Below are positions 9,779-20,086 of a DNA stretch of 64,000 bases, one piece after another (the first letter of the stretch is position 1; each line of letters begins with the position of its first letter). The notes beneath the pieces are model-generated. The model searched no databases, was not told the DNA's origin, and saw only the letters and a program-made list of their open reading frames with translations. Location of the stretch: the NCBI RefSeq assembly GCF_900103345.1, contig NZ_LT629702.1, positions 6,115,501-6,179,500 of the forward strand. Direction: 5' to 3'. Source of the DNA: Pseudomonas azotoformans (lineage in GTDB: Bacteria; Pseudomonadota; Gammaproteobacteria; Pseudomonadales; Pseudomonadaceae). The translations under genes and the position numbers were made by a program.

Positions 9779-9812
9779 CCCCTCCATTTGAATGGCCCTC
9801 CGAGGAATTACT

Positions 9813-11435
9813 GTGAAGAACTGGACCTTGCGCCAACGCATCCTGGCAAGTTTTGCGGTCATTATCGCCATCATGCTGTTAATGGTCGTGGTCTCCTATT
9901 CACGGTTACTGAAGATCGAAACCAGTGAAGTCGCGGTGCGCGACGATGCTGTGCCCGGGGTCTACCTCAGTTCCATGATCCGCAGCGCGTGGGTCGACAG
10001 TTACCTGCAGACTCTGGAGTTGATCGGCCTGCGTGAAGACAAGGGCCTGACCGATACCGACAAGGCCGACTTCAAGTCCTATGAAGCGCGCATCATGCAG
10101 CAGATGGCCAACTACCAGGCGACCATCAATGGCGGCGACGACCAGGCCGAGTTCGATAAATTCGAAGCCCAGCACCAGGCCTACAACAAGGCGTTGGCTG
10201 CCGTGATAGAGCGCCTGCAGAACAAGGACATAGCCGGCGCACGCAAGCTGTTCGACACGCAGATGACGCCCAGTTGGGTCGCCGGCCGCATGAAGCTCAA
10301 CGACATCATTACCGAGAACAAGAACGTCGCCGACCGTGCGACCAACGCGATCGATGATGCCGTATCCGCCGCGAAAATCAGCATGTTCGTATCGCTGGCC
10401 CTGGCCATCCTCGCCGCCGGTTTGTGCGGCCTGCTGCTGATGCGCGCGATCATGGCGCCCATGCAGCGCATCGTCGATATCCTCGAAACCATGCGCGACG
10501 GCGACCTGAGCAAGCGCTTGAACCTGGAACGCAAGGACGAGTTCGGCGCGGTCGAAACCGGCTTCAACGACATGATGACCGAGCTCACGGCCCTGGTGTC
10601 CCAGGCTCAGCGCTCGTCGGTGCAGGTCACCACCTCGGTGACCGAGATTGCCGCCACCTCCAAGCAGCAACAGGCCACCGCCACCGAAACGGCCGCCACC
10701 ACCACCGAGATCGGCGCTACCTCCCGCGAGATCGCGGCCACCTCCAAGGACCTGGTGCGCACCATGACCGAAGTGTCCACCGCTGCCGACCAGGCGTCGG
10801 TTGCCGCCGGTTCCGGCCAGCAAGGCCTGGCACGCATGGAAGAAACCATGCACTCGGTGATGGGCGCCGCCGACCTGGTCAACGCCAAGCTGGCGATCCT
10901 CAATGAGAAGGCTGGCAACATCAACCAAGTGGTGGTGACCATCGTCAAGGTCGCCGACCAGACCAACCTGTTGTCGCTGAATGCCGCCATCGAAGCCGAG
11001 AAGGCCGGTGAATACGGCCGCGGTTTTGCCGTGGTCGCCACCGAAGTGCGCCGTCTCGCCGACCAGACCGCCGTGGCCACCTACGACATCGAACAGATGG
11101 TGCGCGAGATTCAGTCGGCAGTGTCGGCGGGTGTGATGGGCATGGACAAGTTCTCCGAAGAAGTGCGCCGTGGCATGTTTGAAGTGCAGCAAGTGGGCGA
11201 GCAACTGTCGCAGATCATCCACCAGGTACAGGCGCTGGCGCCGCGGGTGTTGATGGTCAATGAAGGCATGCAGGCCCAGGCCACCGGTGCCGAGCAGATC
11301 AACCACGCCCTCGTGCAACTGGGCGATGCCAGCAGCCAGACCGTCGAGTCCCTGCGCCAGGCCAGCTTTGCCATCGATGAGCTGAGCCAGGTGGCGGTCG
11401 GTCTGCGCAGCGGCGTGTCGCGTTTCAAAGTCTGA
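9813..11435 (+). CDS. wspA: WspA, surface-sensing methyl-accepting chemoreceptor
   Basis: Receptor that senses surface contact and drives the Wsp relay to c-di-GMP. Membrane spans lie at about 10-30 and 186-206, flanking a four-helix periplasmic domain; a HAMP linker follows, then a long signalling coiled coil whose hairpin tip is [20 protein letters not shown]. Reversible methylation by WspC and WspF adjusts its output. GTG at 9813 is chosen over ATG at 9792 because GAGGAAT lies 7 bases before it and the protein then starts [11 protein letters not shown], as I remember the family. The result is 540 aa. The stop overlaps the wspB start (TGATG). Confidence 0.95.
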   Translation: MKNWTLRQRILASFAVIIAIMLLMVVVSYSRLLKIETSEVAVRDDAVPGVYLSSMIRSAWVDSYLQTLELIGLREDKGLTDTDKADFKSYEARIMQQMANYQATINGGDDQAEFDKFEAQHQAYNKALAAVIERLQNKDIAGARKLFDTQMTPSWVAGRMKLNDIITENKNVADRATNAIDDAVSAAKISMFVSLALAILAAGLCGLLLMRAIMAPMQRIVDILETMRDGDLSKRLNLERKDEFGAVETGFNDMMTELTALVSQAQRSSVQVTTSVTEIAATSKQQQATATETAATTTEIGATSREIAATSKDLVRTMTEVSTAADQASVAAGSGQQGLARMEETMHSVMGAADLVNAKLAILNEKAGNINQVVVTIVKVADQTNLLSLNAAIEAEKAGEYGRGFAVVATEVRRLADQTAVATYDIEQMVREIQSAVSAGVMGMDKFSEEVRRGMFEVQQVGEQLSQIIHQVQALAPRVLMVNEGMQAQATGAEQINHALVQLGDASSQTVESLRQASFAIDELSQVAVGLRSGVSRFKV

Positions 11436-11947
11436 TGAGCGACCTCGCGGCTAAACGCGGCGCCGTCCCGGCAGCGAAAAAGGCGTTGTTCCTGGTGTTT
11501 CACATCGGCAACGAACGTTATGCCCTCAAGGCCACGGAAGTGGCCGAGGTACTGCCGCGCCTGCCGTTGAAACCGATTGCCCATGCCCCGCTGTGGGTGG
11601 CGGGCATCTTTGCCCATCGCGGCGCGCTGGTGCCGGTGATCGACCTCAGCGCCCTGACCTTCGGCACCGCCGCCCAGGCGCGCACCAGCACCCGGCTGGT
11701 GCTGGTCAATTACCAGCCCGAGCCCTGGCGCGAGCCACGTTGGCTGGGGTTGATCCTGGAACAGGCCACCGACACCCTGCGCTGCGACCCGGCGGAGTTC
11801 CAGCCCTATGGCCTGGACAACCGCCAGGCGCCGTACCTGGGACCGGTGCGCGAAGATGCGCGGGGCCTGATGCAATGGATCGGTGTGAATGACCTGTTGA
11901 CCGACGACGTGCGCGCCGTGCTGTTTTGCCCCGAGTTGAGCCTATGA
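11435..11947 (+). CDS. wspB: WspB, CheW-like coupling protein
   Basis: A 170-aa CheW-domain protein that links receptor WspA to kinase WspE. The CheW fold begins at about residue 16 (FLVFHIGNERYALKATEVAEV) and includes the AGIFAHRGALVPVIDL strand pair typical of CheW. The start codon overlaps the wspA stop and its own end overlaps the wspC start (ATGA), so the whole operon is translationally coupled. Pseudomonas wsp operons carry two CheW paralogues, this and WspD. Confidence 0.93.
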   Translation: MSDLAAKRGAVPAAKKALFLVFHIGNERYALKATEVAEVLPRLPLKPIAHAPLWVAGIFAHRGALVPVIDLSALTFGTAAQARTSTRLVLVNYQPEPWREPRWLGLILEQATDTLRCDPAEFQPYGLDNRQAPYLGPVREDARGLMQWIGVNDLLTDDVRAVLFCPELSL

Positions 11948-13203
11948 GCCACGACCCGCGTTTCTTTGCCTTCCTGAAAGAGCGCATCGGCCTGGACGTT
12001 GCCTCGGTCGGCGAAGCCATTATCGAGCGCGCGGTGCGCCAACGCACTCAGGCGGTCAACGCGCAGACCCCCGGCGAATATTGGCAGTACCTGCAAAGCT
12101 CCCAGGATGAACAGCAAGCGCTGATCGAAGCGGTGATCGTCCCGGAAACCTGGTTTTTCCGTTACCCCGAATCCTTTGCGACCCTGGCCCGCCTGGCCAA
12201 GGCGCGCCTGGCCGAAATCAAGCAGATGCGTGCGCTGCGTATCCTCAGCCTGCCGTGCTCCACCGGTGAAGAACCTTACTCGATCGCCATGGCGTTGCTG
12301 GATGCCGGGTTGGCGCCGCATCAGTTCAAGGTGCAGGGCCTGGATGTCAGCCCGTTGTCGGTGGAGCGCGCGCGGCGTGGGGTGTATGGCAAAAACTCCT
12401 TTCGCGGCGGCGATATCGCCTTCCGTGACCGCCATTTCACCGAACACAGCGACGGTTATCACATTGCCGAGCGCGTGCGCGAACAGGTGCGCCTGCAAGT
12501 CGGCAACCTGCTCGATCCGACACTGCTGGCCAATGAGGCGAGCTACGACTTCGTGTTCTGCCGCAACCTGCTGATCTACTTCGACCAGCCGACCCAGAAA
12601 CAAGTGTTCGACGTGCTCAAGGGCCTGACCCATGTGGACGGCGTGCTGTTTATCGGCCCGGCCGAGGGCAGCCTGCTGGGGCGCCATGGCATGCGCTCGA
12701 TTGGTGTGCCGCAGTCCTTTGCGTTCAGTCGGCATGCCGCGCCGGTCAAGCCCGAGCCGGTGTTTGTGCCCGTGCCTGCACCGGTTCCACAGCGCAGTGC
12801 CGCGCCGATTCCGGTCAAGCCGAGGCCGTTCAGTAGCGTCGGTGCCCAAGTGCTGCCGATCAAAACGCCGCACACCGATGCGGGCGACTTGCTCAGCCGC
12901 ATCGCCACCTTGGCCAACGAAGGCAAAAGCGCTGACGCCCGTGCTGCATGCGAACAGTATTTGAGTCACCATCCGCCGGCCGCCCAGGTGTTCTACTGGC
13001 TGGGGTTGCTCAGCGACGTGGCCGGCAGTGCCCTGGAAGCCCAGGGTTATTATCGAAAAGCCTTGTACCTGGAACCCCAGCACCCGCAGGCCTTGATGCA
13101 CCTGGCCGCGTTGCTCGAATCCCAGGGCGACAGTGCGGGGGCGCGCCGCTTGCAGGCGCGGGCCGCGCGCAGTGAGCGAGCTGACAGTGAGTCCAAACGA
13201 TGA
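11944..13203 (+). CDS. wspC: WspC, CheR-type receptor methyltransferase with TPR tail
   Basis: A 419-aa S-adenosylmethionine-dependent methyltransferase that methylates glutamates of WspA. The CheR N-domain covers about 1-80, the SAM-binding domain has the motif SLPCSTGEEPYSIAM, and CRNLLIYF is the conserved CheR strand. After a proline-rich linker (about 265-310) a TPR-like region (QGYYRKALYLEPQHPQALMHLAALLE) closes the protein, as in known WspC. ATG at 11944 overlaps the wspB stop. Confidence 0.93.
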   Translation: MSHDPRFFAFLKERIGLDVASVGEAIIERAVRQRTQAVNAQTPGEYWQYLQSSQDEQQALIEAVIVPETWFFRYPESFATLARLAKARLAEIKQMRALRILSLPCSTGEEPYSIAMALLDAGLAPHQFKVQGLDVSPLSVERARRGVYGKNSFRGGDIAFRDRHFTEHSDGYHIAERVREQVRLQVGNLLDPTLLANEASYDFVFCRNLLIYFDQPTQKQVFDVLKGLTHVDGVLFIGPAEGSLLGRHGMRSIGVPQSFAFSRHAAPVKPEPVFVPVPAPVPQRSAAPIPVKPRPFSSVGAQVLPIKTPHTDAGDLLSRIATLANEGKSADARAACEQYLSHHPPAAQVFYWLGLLSDVAGSALEAQGYYRKALYLEPQHPQALMHLAALLESQGDSAGARRLQARAARSERADSESKR

Positions 13204-13901
13204 GTAACACCGACGCGCTCGATACCGCAGGGCTGGACCTGACCCTGGCCGATACCCAGGCCATCGACGACTGCTGGAACCGCATCGGCATCCACGGCGA
13301 CAAGTCCTGCCCGTTGCTGGCGGACCATATTCACTGCCGCAACTGCTCGGTGTACTCCGCAGCGGCCACACGCTTGCTGGACCGCTACGCCTTGCAGCAG
13401 GACGCGCATCGCCCGCATGCCGTCGTGGAACTGGGCGAAGACGTGGTCACCCGCTCCCTGCTGATGTTTCGCCTCGGTGAGGAGTGGCTGGGCATTGCCA
13501 CCCGCTGCCTGGTGGAAGTCGCGCCGCTGCAACCGATTCACTCGCTGCCGCACCAACGTTCCCGCGCCTTGCTCGGCGTGGCCAATGTCCGTGGTGCGCT
13601 GGTGGCGTGCCTGTCGCTGGTGGAACTGCTGGGCCTGGATGCCACCAGTAACGGCGCCAGCGGTGGGCGCATCATGCCGCGCATGTTGATCATCGCTGCG
13701 CAGGATGGTCCGGTGGTGGTGCCGGTGGATGAAGTCGATGGCATCCATGCCATCGATGAGCGCACCTTGAAGGCCGCCTCGGCCTCGGGCACCCAGGCCA
13801 GTGCGCGCTACACCCAAGGCGTGTTGCAGTGGAAAGGCCGCAGCCTGCGTTGGCTGGACGAGGCGCAATTGTTGTCTGCCGTGACCCGGAGCCTCACATG
13901 A
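13200..13901 (+). CDS. wspD: WspD, CheW-like coupling protein
   Basis: A 233-aa protein with an N-terminal extension of about 85 residues containing a cysteine pair (CRNC) and then a CheW domain (MFRLGEEWLGIATRCLVEVA onward, with GVANVRGALVACLSLVELLG). It acts with WspB as scaffold between WspA and WspE. ATGA overlaps on both sides couple it to wspC and wspE. Confidence 0.92.
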   Translation: MSNTDALDTAGLDLTLADTQAIDDCWNRIGIHGDKSCPLLADHIHCRNCSVYSAAATRLLDRYALQQDAHRPHAVVELGEDVVTRSLLMFRLGEEWLGIATRCLVEVAPLQPIHSLPHQRSRALLGVANVRGALVACLSLVELLGLDATSNGASGGRIMPRMLIIAAQDGPVVVPVDEVDGIHAIDERTLKAASASGTQASARYTQGVLQWKGRSLRWLDEAQLLSAVTRSLT

Positions 13902-16171
13902 CCCCCGACCAGATGCGCGATGCCTCGCTGCTGGAACTGTTCAGCCTGGAAGCCGACGCCCAGACCCAGGTATTGAGCGCGGGCCTGCTGGCCCTGGAAC
14001 GCAACCCGACCCAGGCCGACCAGCTTGAAGCGTGCATGCGCGCCGCGCACTCGCTCAAAGGCGCGGCGCGCATTGTTGGAGTGGACGCCGGGGTCAGCGT
14101 GTCCCACGTCATGGAGGACTGCCTGGTCAGCGCCCAGGAAAGCCGCCTGTATCTGCAACCCGAACATATCGATGCGCTGTTGCAAGGCACCGACCTGCTG
14201 ATGCGCATCGCCACGCCGGGCAATGATGTGGGGCCGGCGGATATCGAGGCCTATGTGGCGCTGATGGAGCGTTTGCTCGACCCGTCCCAGGCGCCTGTCA
14301 ACGCTGCACCTGTGCCAGAACCGGCGCCCCTTGTCGAAGCACTGCTGCCTGAGCCCGAACCCGAGCCTGCGCCGCCGGTGGTCGCCGAGCCGCCACGCCA
14401 GAACAAGCGTATGACCGAAGGCGGCGAGCGCGTACTGCGGGTGACCGCCGAGCGTTTGAACAGCCTGCTCGACCTTTCGAGCAAATCCCTGGTGGAGACC
14501 CAGCGGCTCAAGCCCTACCTGGCCAGCCTGCAACGCCTCAAGCGCATTCAGAGCCAGAGCGTGCGCGCGCTGGATACCCTGGACGGGCAACTCAAGACTC
14601 AACAACTGCCCCTCGAAGCCCAGGAAGCCCTGGCCGACACCCGCCGCCTGCTCAGCGAAGCCCAGGCCCTGCTCGCGGAAAAAACCGCCGAGCTGGACGA
14701 GTTCGGCTGGCAGGCCGGCCAGCGTGCGCAAGTGCTGTATGACACCGCGCTGGCCTGTCGCATGCGCCCGTTTGCCGATGTGCTGGCCGGGCAAGTGCGC
14801 ATGGTGCGCGACCTCGGCCGCAGCCTCGGCAAGCAAGTGCGCCTGGAGATCGAAGGCGAAAAGACCCAGGTTGACCGCGACGTGCTGGAAAAGCTCGAAG
14901 CGCCGCTCACTCATTTATTGCGCAACGCTGTCGACCACGGCATCGAAATGCCTGAGCAACGCCTGCTGGCGGGCAAGCCGGCGGAAGGCTTGATACGCCT
15001 GCGCGCCTCCCATCAGGCCGGGTTGCTGGTACTGGAACTGAGCGATGACGGCAACGGCGTCGACCTGGAGCGCCTGCGCGGCACCATCGTCGATCGGCAC
15101 CTCTCGCCGCTGGAAACCGCCCTGCGCCTGAGCGAAGAAGAGCTCCTGACGTTTCTGTTCCTGCCGGGGTTCAGCCTGCGCGACAAGGTCACCGAAGTGT
15201 CAGGGCGCGGCGTCGGCCTGGATGCGGTGCAGCATATGGTTCGCCAACTGCGCGGTGCGGTGGTGCTGGAGCAGACGGCGGGGCAGGGCAGTCGTTTCCA
15301 CCTGGAAGTGCCGCTGACCCTGTCGGTGGTGCGCAGTCTGGTGGTGGAAGTCGGCGAAGAAGCCTATGCGTTCCCGCTGGCCCATATCGAACGCATGTGC
15401 GACCTGGCGCCTGACGACATCGTGCAATTGGAAGGCCGCCAGCATTTCTGGCACGAGGGCCGGCATGTCGGGCTGGTCGCCGCCAGCCAGTTGTTGCAAC
15501 GCCCGGCGGGGCAGAGTCAGTCGGACACCCTGAAAGTGGTGGTGATTCGCGAGCGCGATGCCGTGTACGGGATTGCCGTGGAGCGTTTTATCGGCGAGCG
15601 TACGCTGGTGGTGCTGCCGCTGGATGATCGCCTGGGCAAGGTCCAGGATATTTCTGCCGGTGCCTTGCTGGACGACGGCTCGGTGGTGTTGATCGTCGAC
15701 GTCGAAGATATGCTGCGTTCGGTGGACAAGTTGCTCAACACCGGCCGCTTGGAACGCATTGCCCGGCGCAGCCAGCAAACCACCGAGGCGCCGCGCAAGC
15801 GGGTGCTGGTGGTGGACGATTCGCTGACCGTGCGCGAACTGCAACGCAAATTGCTGCTTAATCGTGGTTATGAAGTGGCCGTGGCGGTCGATGGCATGGA
15901 CGGCTGGAACGCCTTGCGCTCCGAAGACTTTGACCTGTTGATCACTGATATTGATATGCCTCGTATGGACGGTATTGAATTGGTCACACTCTTGCGCCGT
16001 GACAGTCGCCTGCAATCGTTGCCGGTGATGGTGGTGTCCTACAAAGACCGTGAAGAAGACCGACGTCGTGGACTGGACGCCGGCGCCGACTATTATTTAG
16101 CCAAAGCCAGTTTCCACGATGACGCCCTGCTGGACGCCGTGGTGGAACTGATCGGAGGCGCACGGGCATGA
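13898..16171 (+). CDS. wspE: WspE, hybrid CheA-type histidine kinase with receiver
   Basis: A 757-aa kinase that phosphorylates WspR and WspF. The N-terminal phosphotransfer domain has its histidine in RAAHSLKGAAR (H51). A proline/glutamate-rich linker (about 130-165) leads to the catalytic ATPase domain with N-box LRNAVDHGIE and G-boxes SDDGNGVD and GRGVGLD. A CheW-like domain follows, and a C-terminal receiver (RVLVVDDSLTVRE onward) has phospho-acceptor D684 in LITDIDMP. ATG at 13898 overlaps wspD; an upstream in-frame extension lies inside wspD and is ignored. Confidence 0.95.
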   Translation: MTPDQMRDASLLELFSLEADAQTQVLSAGLLALERNPTQADQLEACMRAAHSLKGAARIVGVDAGVSVSHVMEDCLVSAQESRLYLQPEHIDALLQGTDLLMRIATPGNDVGPADIEAYVALMERLLDPSQAPVNAAPVPEPAPLVEALLPEPEPEPAPPVVAEPPRQNKRMTEGGERVLRVTAERLNSLLDLSSKSLVETQRLKPYLASLQRLKRIQSQSVRALDTLDGQLKTQQLPLEAQEALADTRRLLSEAQALLAEKTAELDEFGWQAGQRAQVLYDTALACRMRPFADVLAGQVRMVRDLGRSLGKQVRLEIEGEKTQVDRDVLEKLEAPLTHLLRNAVDHGIEMPEQRLLAGKPAEGLIRLRASHQAGLLVLELSDDGNGVDLERLRGTIVDRHLSPLETALRLSEEELLTFLFLPGFSLRDKVTEVSGRGVGLDAVQHMVRQLRGAVVLEQTAGQGSRFHLEVPLTLSVVRSLVVEVGEEAYAFPLAHIERMCDLAPDDIVQLEGRQHFWHEGRHVGLVAASQLLQRPAGQSQSDTLKVVVIRERDAVYGIAVERFIGERTLVVLPLDDRLGKVQDISAGALLDDGSVVLIVDVEDMLRSVDKLLNTGRLERIARRSQQTTEAPRKRVLVVDDSLTVRELQRKLLLNRGYEVAVAVDGMDGWNALRSEDFDLLITDIDMPRMDGIELVTLLRRDSRLQSLPVMVVSYKDREEDRRRGLDAGADYYLAKASFHDDALLDAVVELIGGARA

Positions 16172-17178
16172 GGATTGCGATCGTCAATGACATGCCCCTG
16201 GCGGTGGAGGCCTTGCGCCGCGCCTTGAGCTTCGAGCCCGCGCACGAAGTGGTGTGGGTGGCCAGCAACGGCCTGGAGGCGGTGCAGCGCTGCGCCGAAC
16301 TGACCCCGGACCTGATCCTGATGGACCTGATCATGCCGGTGATGGACGGCGTGGAGGCCACGCGCCAGATCATGGCCGAGACCCCGTGCGCCATCGTCAT
16401 CGTGACCGTCGACCGCCAGGCCAATGTCAGCCGGGTGTTCGAAGCCATGGGCCATGGCGCCCTGGACGTGGTGGACACGCCGACCCTGGGCGTGGGCAAC
16501 CCCAAGGATGCAGCGGCGCCGCTGCTGCGCAAGATCCTCAATATCGGCTGGCTGATCGGCCAGCGTGGCAGCCGTGTACGCGCCGAAACCGTCGCGCCGC
16601 GCATGACCGGCAAGCGCCAGAGCCTGGTGGCCATTGGGTCTTCGGCGGGTGGCCCGGCTGCCCTGGAAATCCTGCTCAAGGGCTTGCCCCGGGACTTTCC
16701 CGCCGCCATCGTGCTGGTGCAGCATGTGGACCAGGTGTTCGCCGCCGGTATGGCCGAATGGCTGAGCAGCGCCTCCGGCCTGCCGGTACGCCTGGCCCGT
16801 GAAGGTGAGCCGCCACAAAGCGGCGTGGTCCTGCTGGCCGGCACCAACCATCACATTCGTTTATTGAAGAATGGCACGCTAGCCTATACCGCTGAACCGG
16901 TGAACGAGATTTACCGGCCTTCGATCGACGTGTTTTTCGAAAGCGTGGCCAGCCACTGGAATGGCGATGCCGTCGGCGTACTGCTGACCGGCATGGGGCG
17001 CGACGGGGCCCAGGGCCTCAAATTGCTGCGTGAACAAGGTTATTTGACCATCGCCCAGGATCAGCACAGCTCGGCGGTGTACGGCATGCCCAAAGCGGCG
17101 GCGGCGATTGATGCTGCTGTTGAAATTCGCCCACTGGATAGAATTGCGCCCCGACTGTTGGAGGTCTTTGCCAAATGA
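16168..17178 (+). CDS. wspF: WspF, CheB-type methylesterase (negative regulator)
   Basis: A 336-aa response regulator and esterase that removes methyl groups from WspA and so damps the pathway. The receiver has D53 in LILMDLIMP. The esterase triad is visible as the serine of IGSSAGG, the histidine of LVQHVD and the aspartate of GMGRDGA. The frame is intact, as expected for a smooth wild-type cell: loss-of-function changes in wspF are a well-known cause of the wrinkly-spreader phenotype in P. fluorescens SBW25. Confidence 0.95.
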   Translation: MRIAIVNDMPLAVEALRRALSFEPAHEVVWVASNGLEAVQRCAELTPDLILMDLIMPVMDGVEATRQIMAETPCAIVIVTVDRQANVSRVFEAMGHGALDVVDTPTLGVGNPKDAAAPLLRKILNIGWLIGQRGSRVRAETVAPRMTGKRQSLVAIGSSAGGPAALEILLKGLPRDFPAAIVLVQHVDQVFAAGMAEWLSSASGLPVRLAREGEPPQSGVVLLAGTNHHIRLLKNGTLAYTAEPVNEIYRPSIDVFFESVASHWNGDAVGVLLTGMGRDGAQGLKLLREQGYLTIAQDQHSSAVYGMPKAAAAIDAAVEIRPLDRIAPRLLEVFAK

Positions 17179-17229
17179 ACAAGGCCTCTCGCGGTGCTGG
17201 CTTGCAGGTAGTAATTCAGGTGACTGCAG

Positions 17230-18231
17230 ATGAATGATTTACAGATCGACGACATCAAGACCGACGAAAATGCCGCCATGGTGTTGCTGGTCGACGACCA
17301 GGCCATGATCGGCGAAGCCGTGCGGCGTGGCCTGGCCCATGAGGAGAACATCGATTTCCACTTCTGCGCCGATCCGCACCAGGCGATTGCCCAGGCGATC
17401 CGCATCAAGCCGACCGTTATCCTGCAAGACCTGGTAATGCCCGGCCTCGACGGCTTGACCCTGGTGCGCGAATACCGCAACCACCCGGCCACGCAGAACA
17501 TCCCGATCATCGTGCTTTCGACCAAGGAAGACCCGTTGATCAAGAGTGCGGCGTTTTCGGCCGGGGCCAATGATTACCTGGTCAAGTTGCCGGATAACAT
17601 CGAGCTGGTGGCGCGTATCCGCTATCACTCGCGCTCGTACATGACGTTGTTGCAACGGGACGCGGCCTATCGTGCGTTGCGGGTCAGCCAGCAGCAACTG
17701 TTGGACACCAATCTGGTGCTGCAACGGTTGATGAACTCCGACGGCCTGACGGGGCTTTCCAATCGTCGTCACTTTGATGAATACCTGGAGCTGGAGTGGC
17801 GGCGTGCCATGCGTGACCAGACCCAGTTGTCGTTGTTGATGATTGATGTGGATTTCTTCAAGACCTACAACGATAGTTTTGGGCATGTTGAAGGTGACGA
17901 GGCGTTGCGCAAGGTTGCGGCGACCATCCGTGAGGCCAGCAGTCGGCCTTCGGATTTGCCGGCGCGCTATGGGGGGGAGGAGTTTGCCCTGGTGCTGCCT
18001 AATACTTCGCCGGGCGGGGCGCGGTTGGTGGCTGAGAAGCTGCGGATGGCGGTGGCTGCGCTGAAAATTCCGCACATTGCGCCGACCGAGGGGTCCAGCC
18101 TTACGATTAGCATTGGGCTGTCAACTATGACGCCGCAGCAGGGGACGGATTGTCGGCAGGTGATTGTGGCGGCGGACAAGGGGTTGTATACGGCCAAGCA
18201 TAATGGGCGCAATCAGGTGGGGATTGAGTAG
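17230..18231 (+). CDS. wspR: WspR, receiver-GGDEF diguanylate cyclase
   Basis: A 333-aa output protein of the Wsp system that makes c-di-GMP from two GTP when phosphorylated, raising cellulose/exopolysaccharide production. The receiver acceptor is D67 in VILQDLVMP. The cyclase active site is GGEEF (248-252), and the inhibitory RxxD site is intact as RPSD (239-242), five residues before it, so product inhibition is retained. The gene is separated from wspF by 51 bases with an AGGTGAC site, the only non-overlapping junction of the operon. Confidence 0.95.
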   Translation: MNDLQIDDIKTDENAAMVLLVDDQAMIGEAVRRGLAHEENIDFHFCADPHQAIAQAIRIKPTVILQDLVMPGLDGLTLVREYRNHPATQNIPIIVLSTKEDPLIKSAAFSAGANDYLVKLPDNIELVARIRYHSRSYMTLLQRDAAYRALRVSQQQLLDTNLVLQRLMNSDGLTGLSNRRHFDEYLELEWRRAMRDQTQLSLLMIDVDFFKTYNDSFGHVEGDEALRKVAATIREASSRPSDLPARYGGEEFALVLPNTSPGGARLVAEKLRMAVAALKIPHIAPTEGSSLTISIGLSTMTPQQGTDCRQVIVAADKGLYTAKHNGRNQVGIE

Positions 18232-18420
18232 GGCTTTGCATTGCTGTGTACATATCCGTTTTTTGGGTCATGGCAGCTATTGGTTCCGCTCTTACAGCGG
18301 GTCACTTTTTGAAGAGCGCTGTACGGACCGGACACATGGTTGACGGGGCGCCCCAGATCAAAAGCAAGAGCGCGGCGGCCTTAGAGCCGACCGGATTGTA
18401 TGGCCGGTACTCGGTCAAAG

Positions 18421-18509
18421 TGTGGGAGGGGGCTTGCCCCCGATGGCAGTGGGTCAGTCACTGATGAGTTGGCTGACACACCGCCATCGGGGGCAAGCCC
18501 CCTCCCACA
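18421..18509. repeat. REPIN, GAGGGGGCTTG class
   Basis: Inverted arms TGTGGGAGGGGGCTTGCCCC and reverse complement, 89 bp, in the interval between wspR and prfB. Confidence 0.92.
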
Positions 18510-18543
18510 GTTTGATCTTCATGTATCAGTTGAAGGGGGGCTT

Positions 18544-18586
<43 letters not shown>

Positions 18587-18633
18587 CTTTTGATTTTGAT
18601 CTAAGGCAGCCCCCCAAATCACTGTCGGATTAC

Positions 18634-18746
18634 GGGCACACCGAGCCTAGGCGAGGTGCCGAGTGTTGGGGCAAGAGCGTTTTGCTTACTTTTGACTGGG
18701 CCGGCATTCCGGCTTTTCAAAAATGAGCCGCCGTAAGGGCGGAACC
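18634..18746. repeat. Probable dispersed Pseudomonas repeat with two short hairpins
   Basis: The segment contains AAGAGCGTTTTGCTTACTTT and two short stem-loops (CCGGCATTCCGG; CCGCCGTAAGGGCGG). From memory, very similar stretches are scattered between genes in many P. fluorescens-group genomes. I could not check copy number here because only one copy is in the window. Confidence 0.5.
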
Positions 18747-18836
18747 ATAGGTGGCCGTTACCCAAATAACGGATATGCCCACCACCAACCCCACGCCTTT
18801 TCGCCCAGCGGGCTGCCGTTCCCCCCCATTTGCCGT

Positions 18837-18842
18837 TATACT
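18837..18842 (+). promoter_or_regulatory. Possible -10 box for prfB
   Basis: TATACT lies 40 bases before the prfB start codon. No good -35 hexamer is found at 16-18 bases upstream, so this is only a candidate. Confidence 0.35.
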
Positions 18843-18881
18843 CGCCGGCTTTCAAAAGTTCGCCAACGAGTGCTGCCCGCC

Positions 18882-19977
18882 ATGGAAATCAACCCGATCC
18901 TTAACACCATCAAGGACCTGTCCGAGCGCTCCGAAACTATTCGGGGGTATCTTTGACTACGATCAAAAGCATGAGCGTCTGACCGAAGTCAATCGCGAGC
19001 TTGAAGATCCTGCTGTCTGGAACAAACCTGAATATGCCCAGGAACTGGGCCGCGAGCGCGCTGCGCTGGCGCAGATCGTCGACACCCTCGACGAACTGAA
19101 CACCGGTCTGGCCGATTGCCGTGACCTGCTGGACATGGCCGTCGAAGAAAACGACGAAGGCGCAGTGGGCGATGTCGTCGCCGAGTTGGCCCGTCTCGAG
19201 GAAAACCTCGCCAAGCTCGAATTCCGCCGCATGTTCAGCCATGAAATGGACCCGAACAACGCCTACCTGGACATCCAGGCCGGTTCCGGTGGCACCGAGG
19301 CTCAGGACTGGGCCAACATCCTGCTGCGCATGTACCTGCGCTGGGCGGACAAGCGCGGTTTCGAAGCGACGATCATGGAGCTGTCCGCCGGTGAAGTCGC
19401 CGGCATCAAGGGCGCGACCGTGCACATCAAGGGTGAGTACGCCTTTGGCTGGCTGCGGACCGAAATCGGCGTGCACCGCCTGGTGCGCAAGAGCCCGTTC
19501 GACTCCGGCAACCGTCGCCACACCTCGTTCTCCGCCGTTTTCGTCTCGCCAGAGATCGACGACAAAGTGGAAATCGAGATCAACCCGGCCGACCTGCGCA
19601 TCGACACCTACCGCTCCTCCGGTGCCGGTGGCCAGCACGTAAACACCACCGATTCGGCCGTACGGATCACCCACGTACCGACCAACACCGTGGTCAGCTG
19701 CCAGAACGAACGTTCCCAGCACGCCAACAAGGACACCGCCATGAAAATGCTGCGGGCCAAGTTGTACGAGCAGGAAATGCAGAAGCGCAACGCCGCTTCC
19801 CAGGCGCTGGAAGACACCAAGTCGGACATCGGCTGGGGTCATCAGATCCGCTCTTATGTGCTCGATGCGTCGCGGATCAAGGATCTGCGCACTAACATCG
19901 AACGCAGCGACTGTGACAAGGTGCTCGACGGCGATATCGACGAATACCTGGAAGCCAGCCTGAAATCTGGCCTGTAA
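18882..19977 (+). CDS. prfB: Peptide chain release factor 2 (RF2), with programmed +1 frameshift
   Basis: RF2 ends translation at UGA and UAA. The reading frame is joined: codons 1-24 run from ATG at 18882 to CTT at 18951-18953, an in-frame TGA follows at 18954, and translation continues one base later from GAC at 18955, giving 364 aa. The peptidyl-tRNA hydrolysis motif GGQ (in [10 protein letters not shown]) and the stop-recognition motif SPF (RKSPFDSG) are present. The frame break is normal regulation rather than a pseudogene. lysS follows 109 bases later, the usual prfB-lysS pair. Confidence 0.97.
18943..18957 (+). promoter_or_regulatory. prfB programmed +1 frameshift site
   Basis: A Shine-Dalgarno-like GGGGG (18943-18947), three bases, then CTT-TGA-C. 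When RF2 is scarce the ribosome pauses at the UGA and slips +1 on CUU, so RF2 autoregulates its own synthesis. The arrangement matches the classical bacterial site. Confidence 0.95.
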
Positions 19978-20015
19978 CACATGCAATGCGGGATTGCCTG
20001 GCACCCCTCGACCCT

Positions 20016-20058
20016 TGTGGGAGCGGGCTTGCCCGCGATCCCCAGCCGCAGGCTGGGG
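20016..20058. repeat. Single REP arm plus adjacent hairpin before lysS
   Basis: A lone REP (TTGTGGGAGCGGGCTTGCCC, 20016-20035) without its facing partner runs into a strong hairpin CCCCAGCC-GCA-GGCTGGGG (20040-20058). It is in the prfB-lysS gap, 29 bases before lysS, so it may affect read-through between the two genes. Confidence 0.8.
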
Positions 20059-20086
20059 CAACGAACCTGATGGAAAATCTAAAGAC

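Noticed and set aside
18741..18768. Third hrp-box-like sequence GGAACC-N15-CCAAATA
   Set aside because: The CCAC core has a mismatch (CCAA), it overlaps the end of a probable dispersed repeat, and the gene downstream is the housekeeping prfB.
18882..18956. prfB read as a pseudogene because of an in-frame TGA at codon 25
   Set aside because: The site has the internal Shine-Dalgarno, CTT-TGA-C slip and full-length downstream frame of the normal programmed frameshift.
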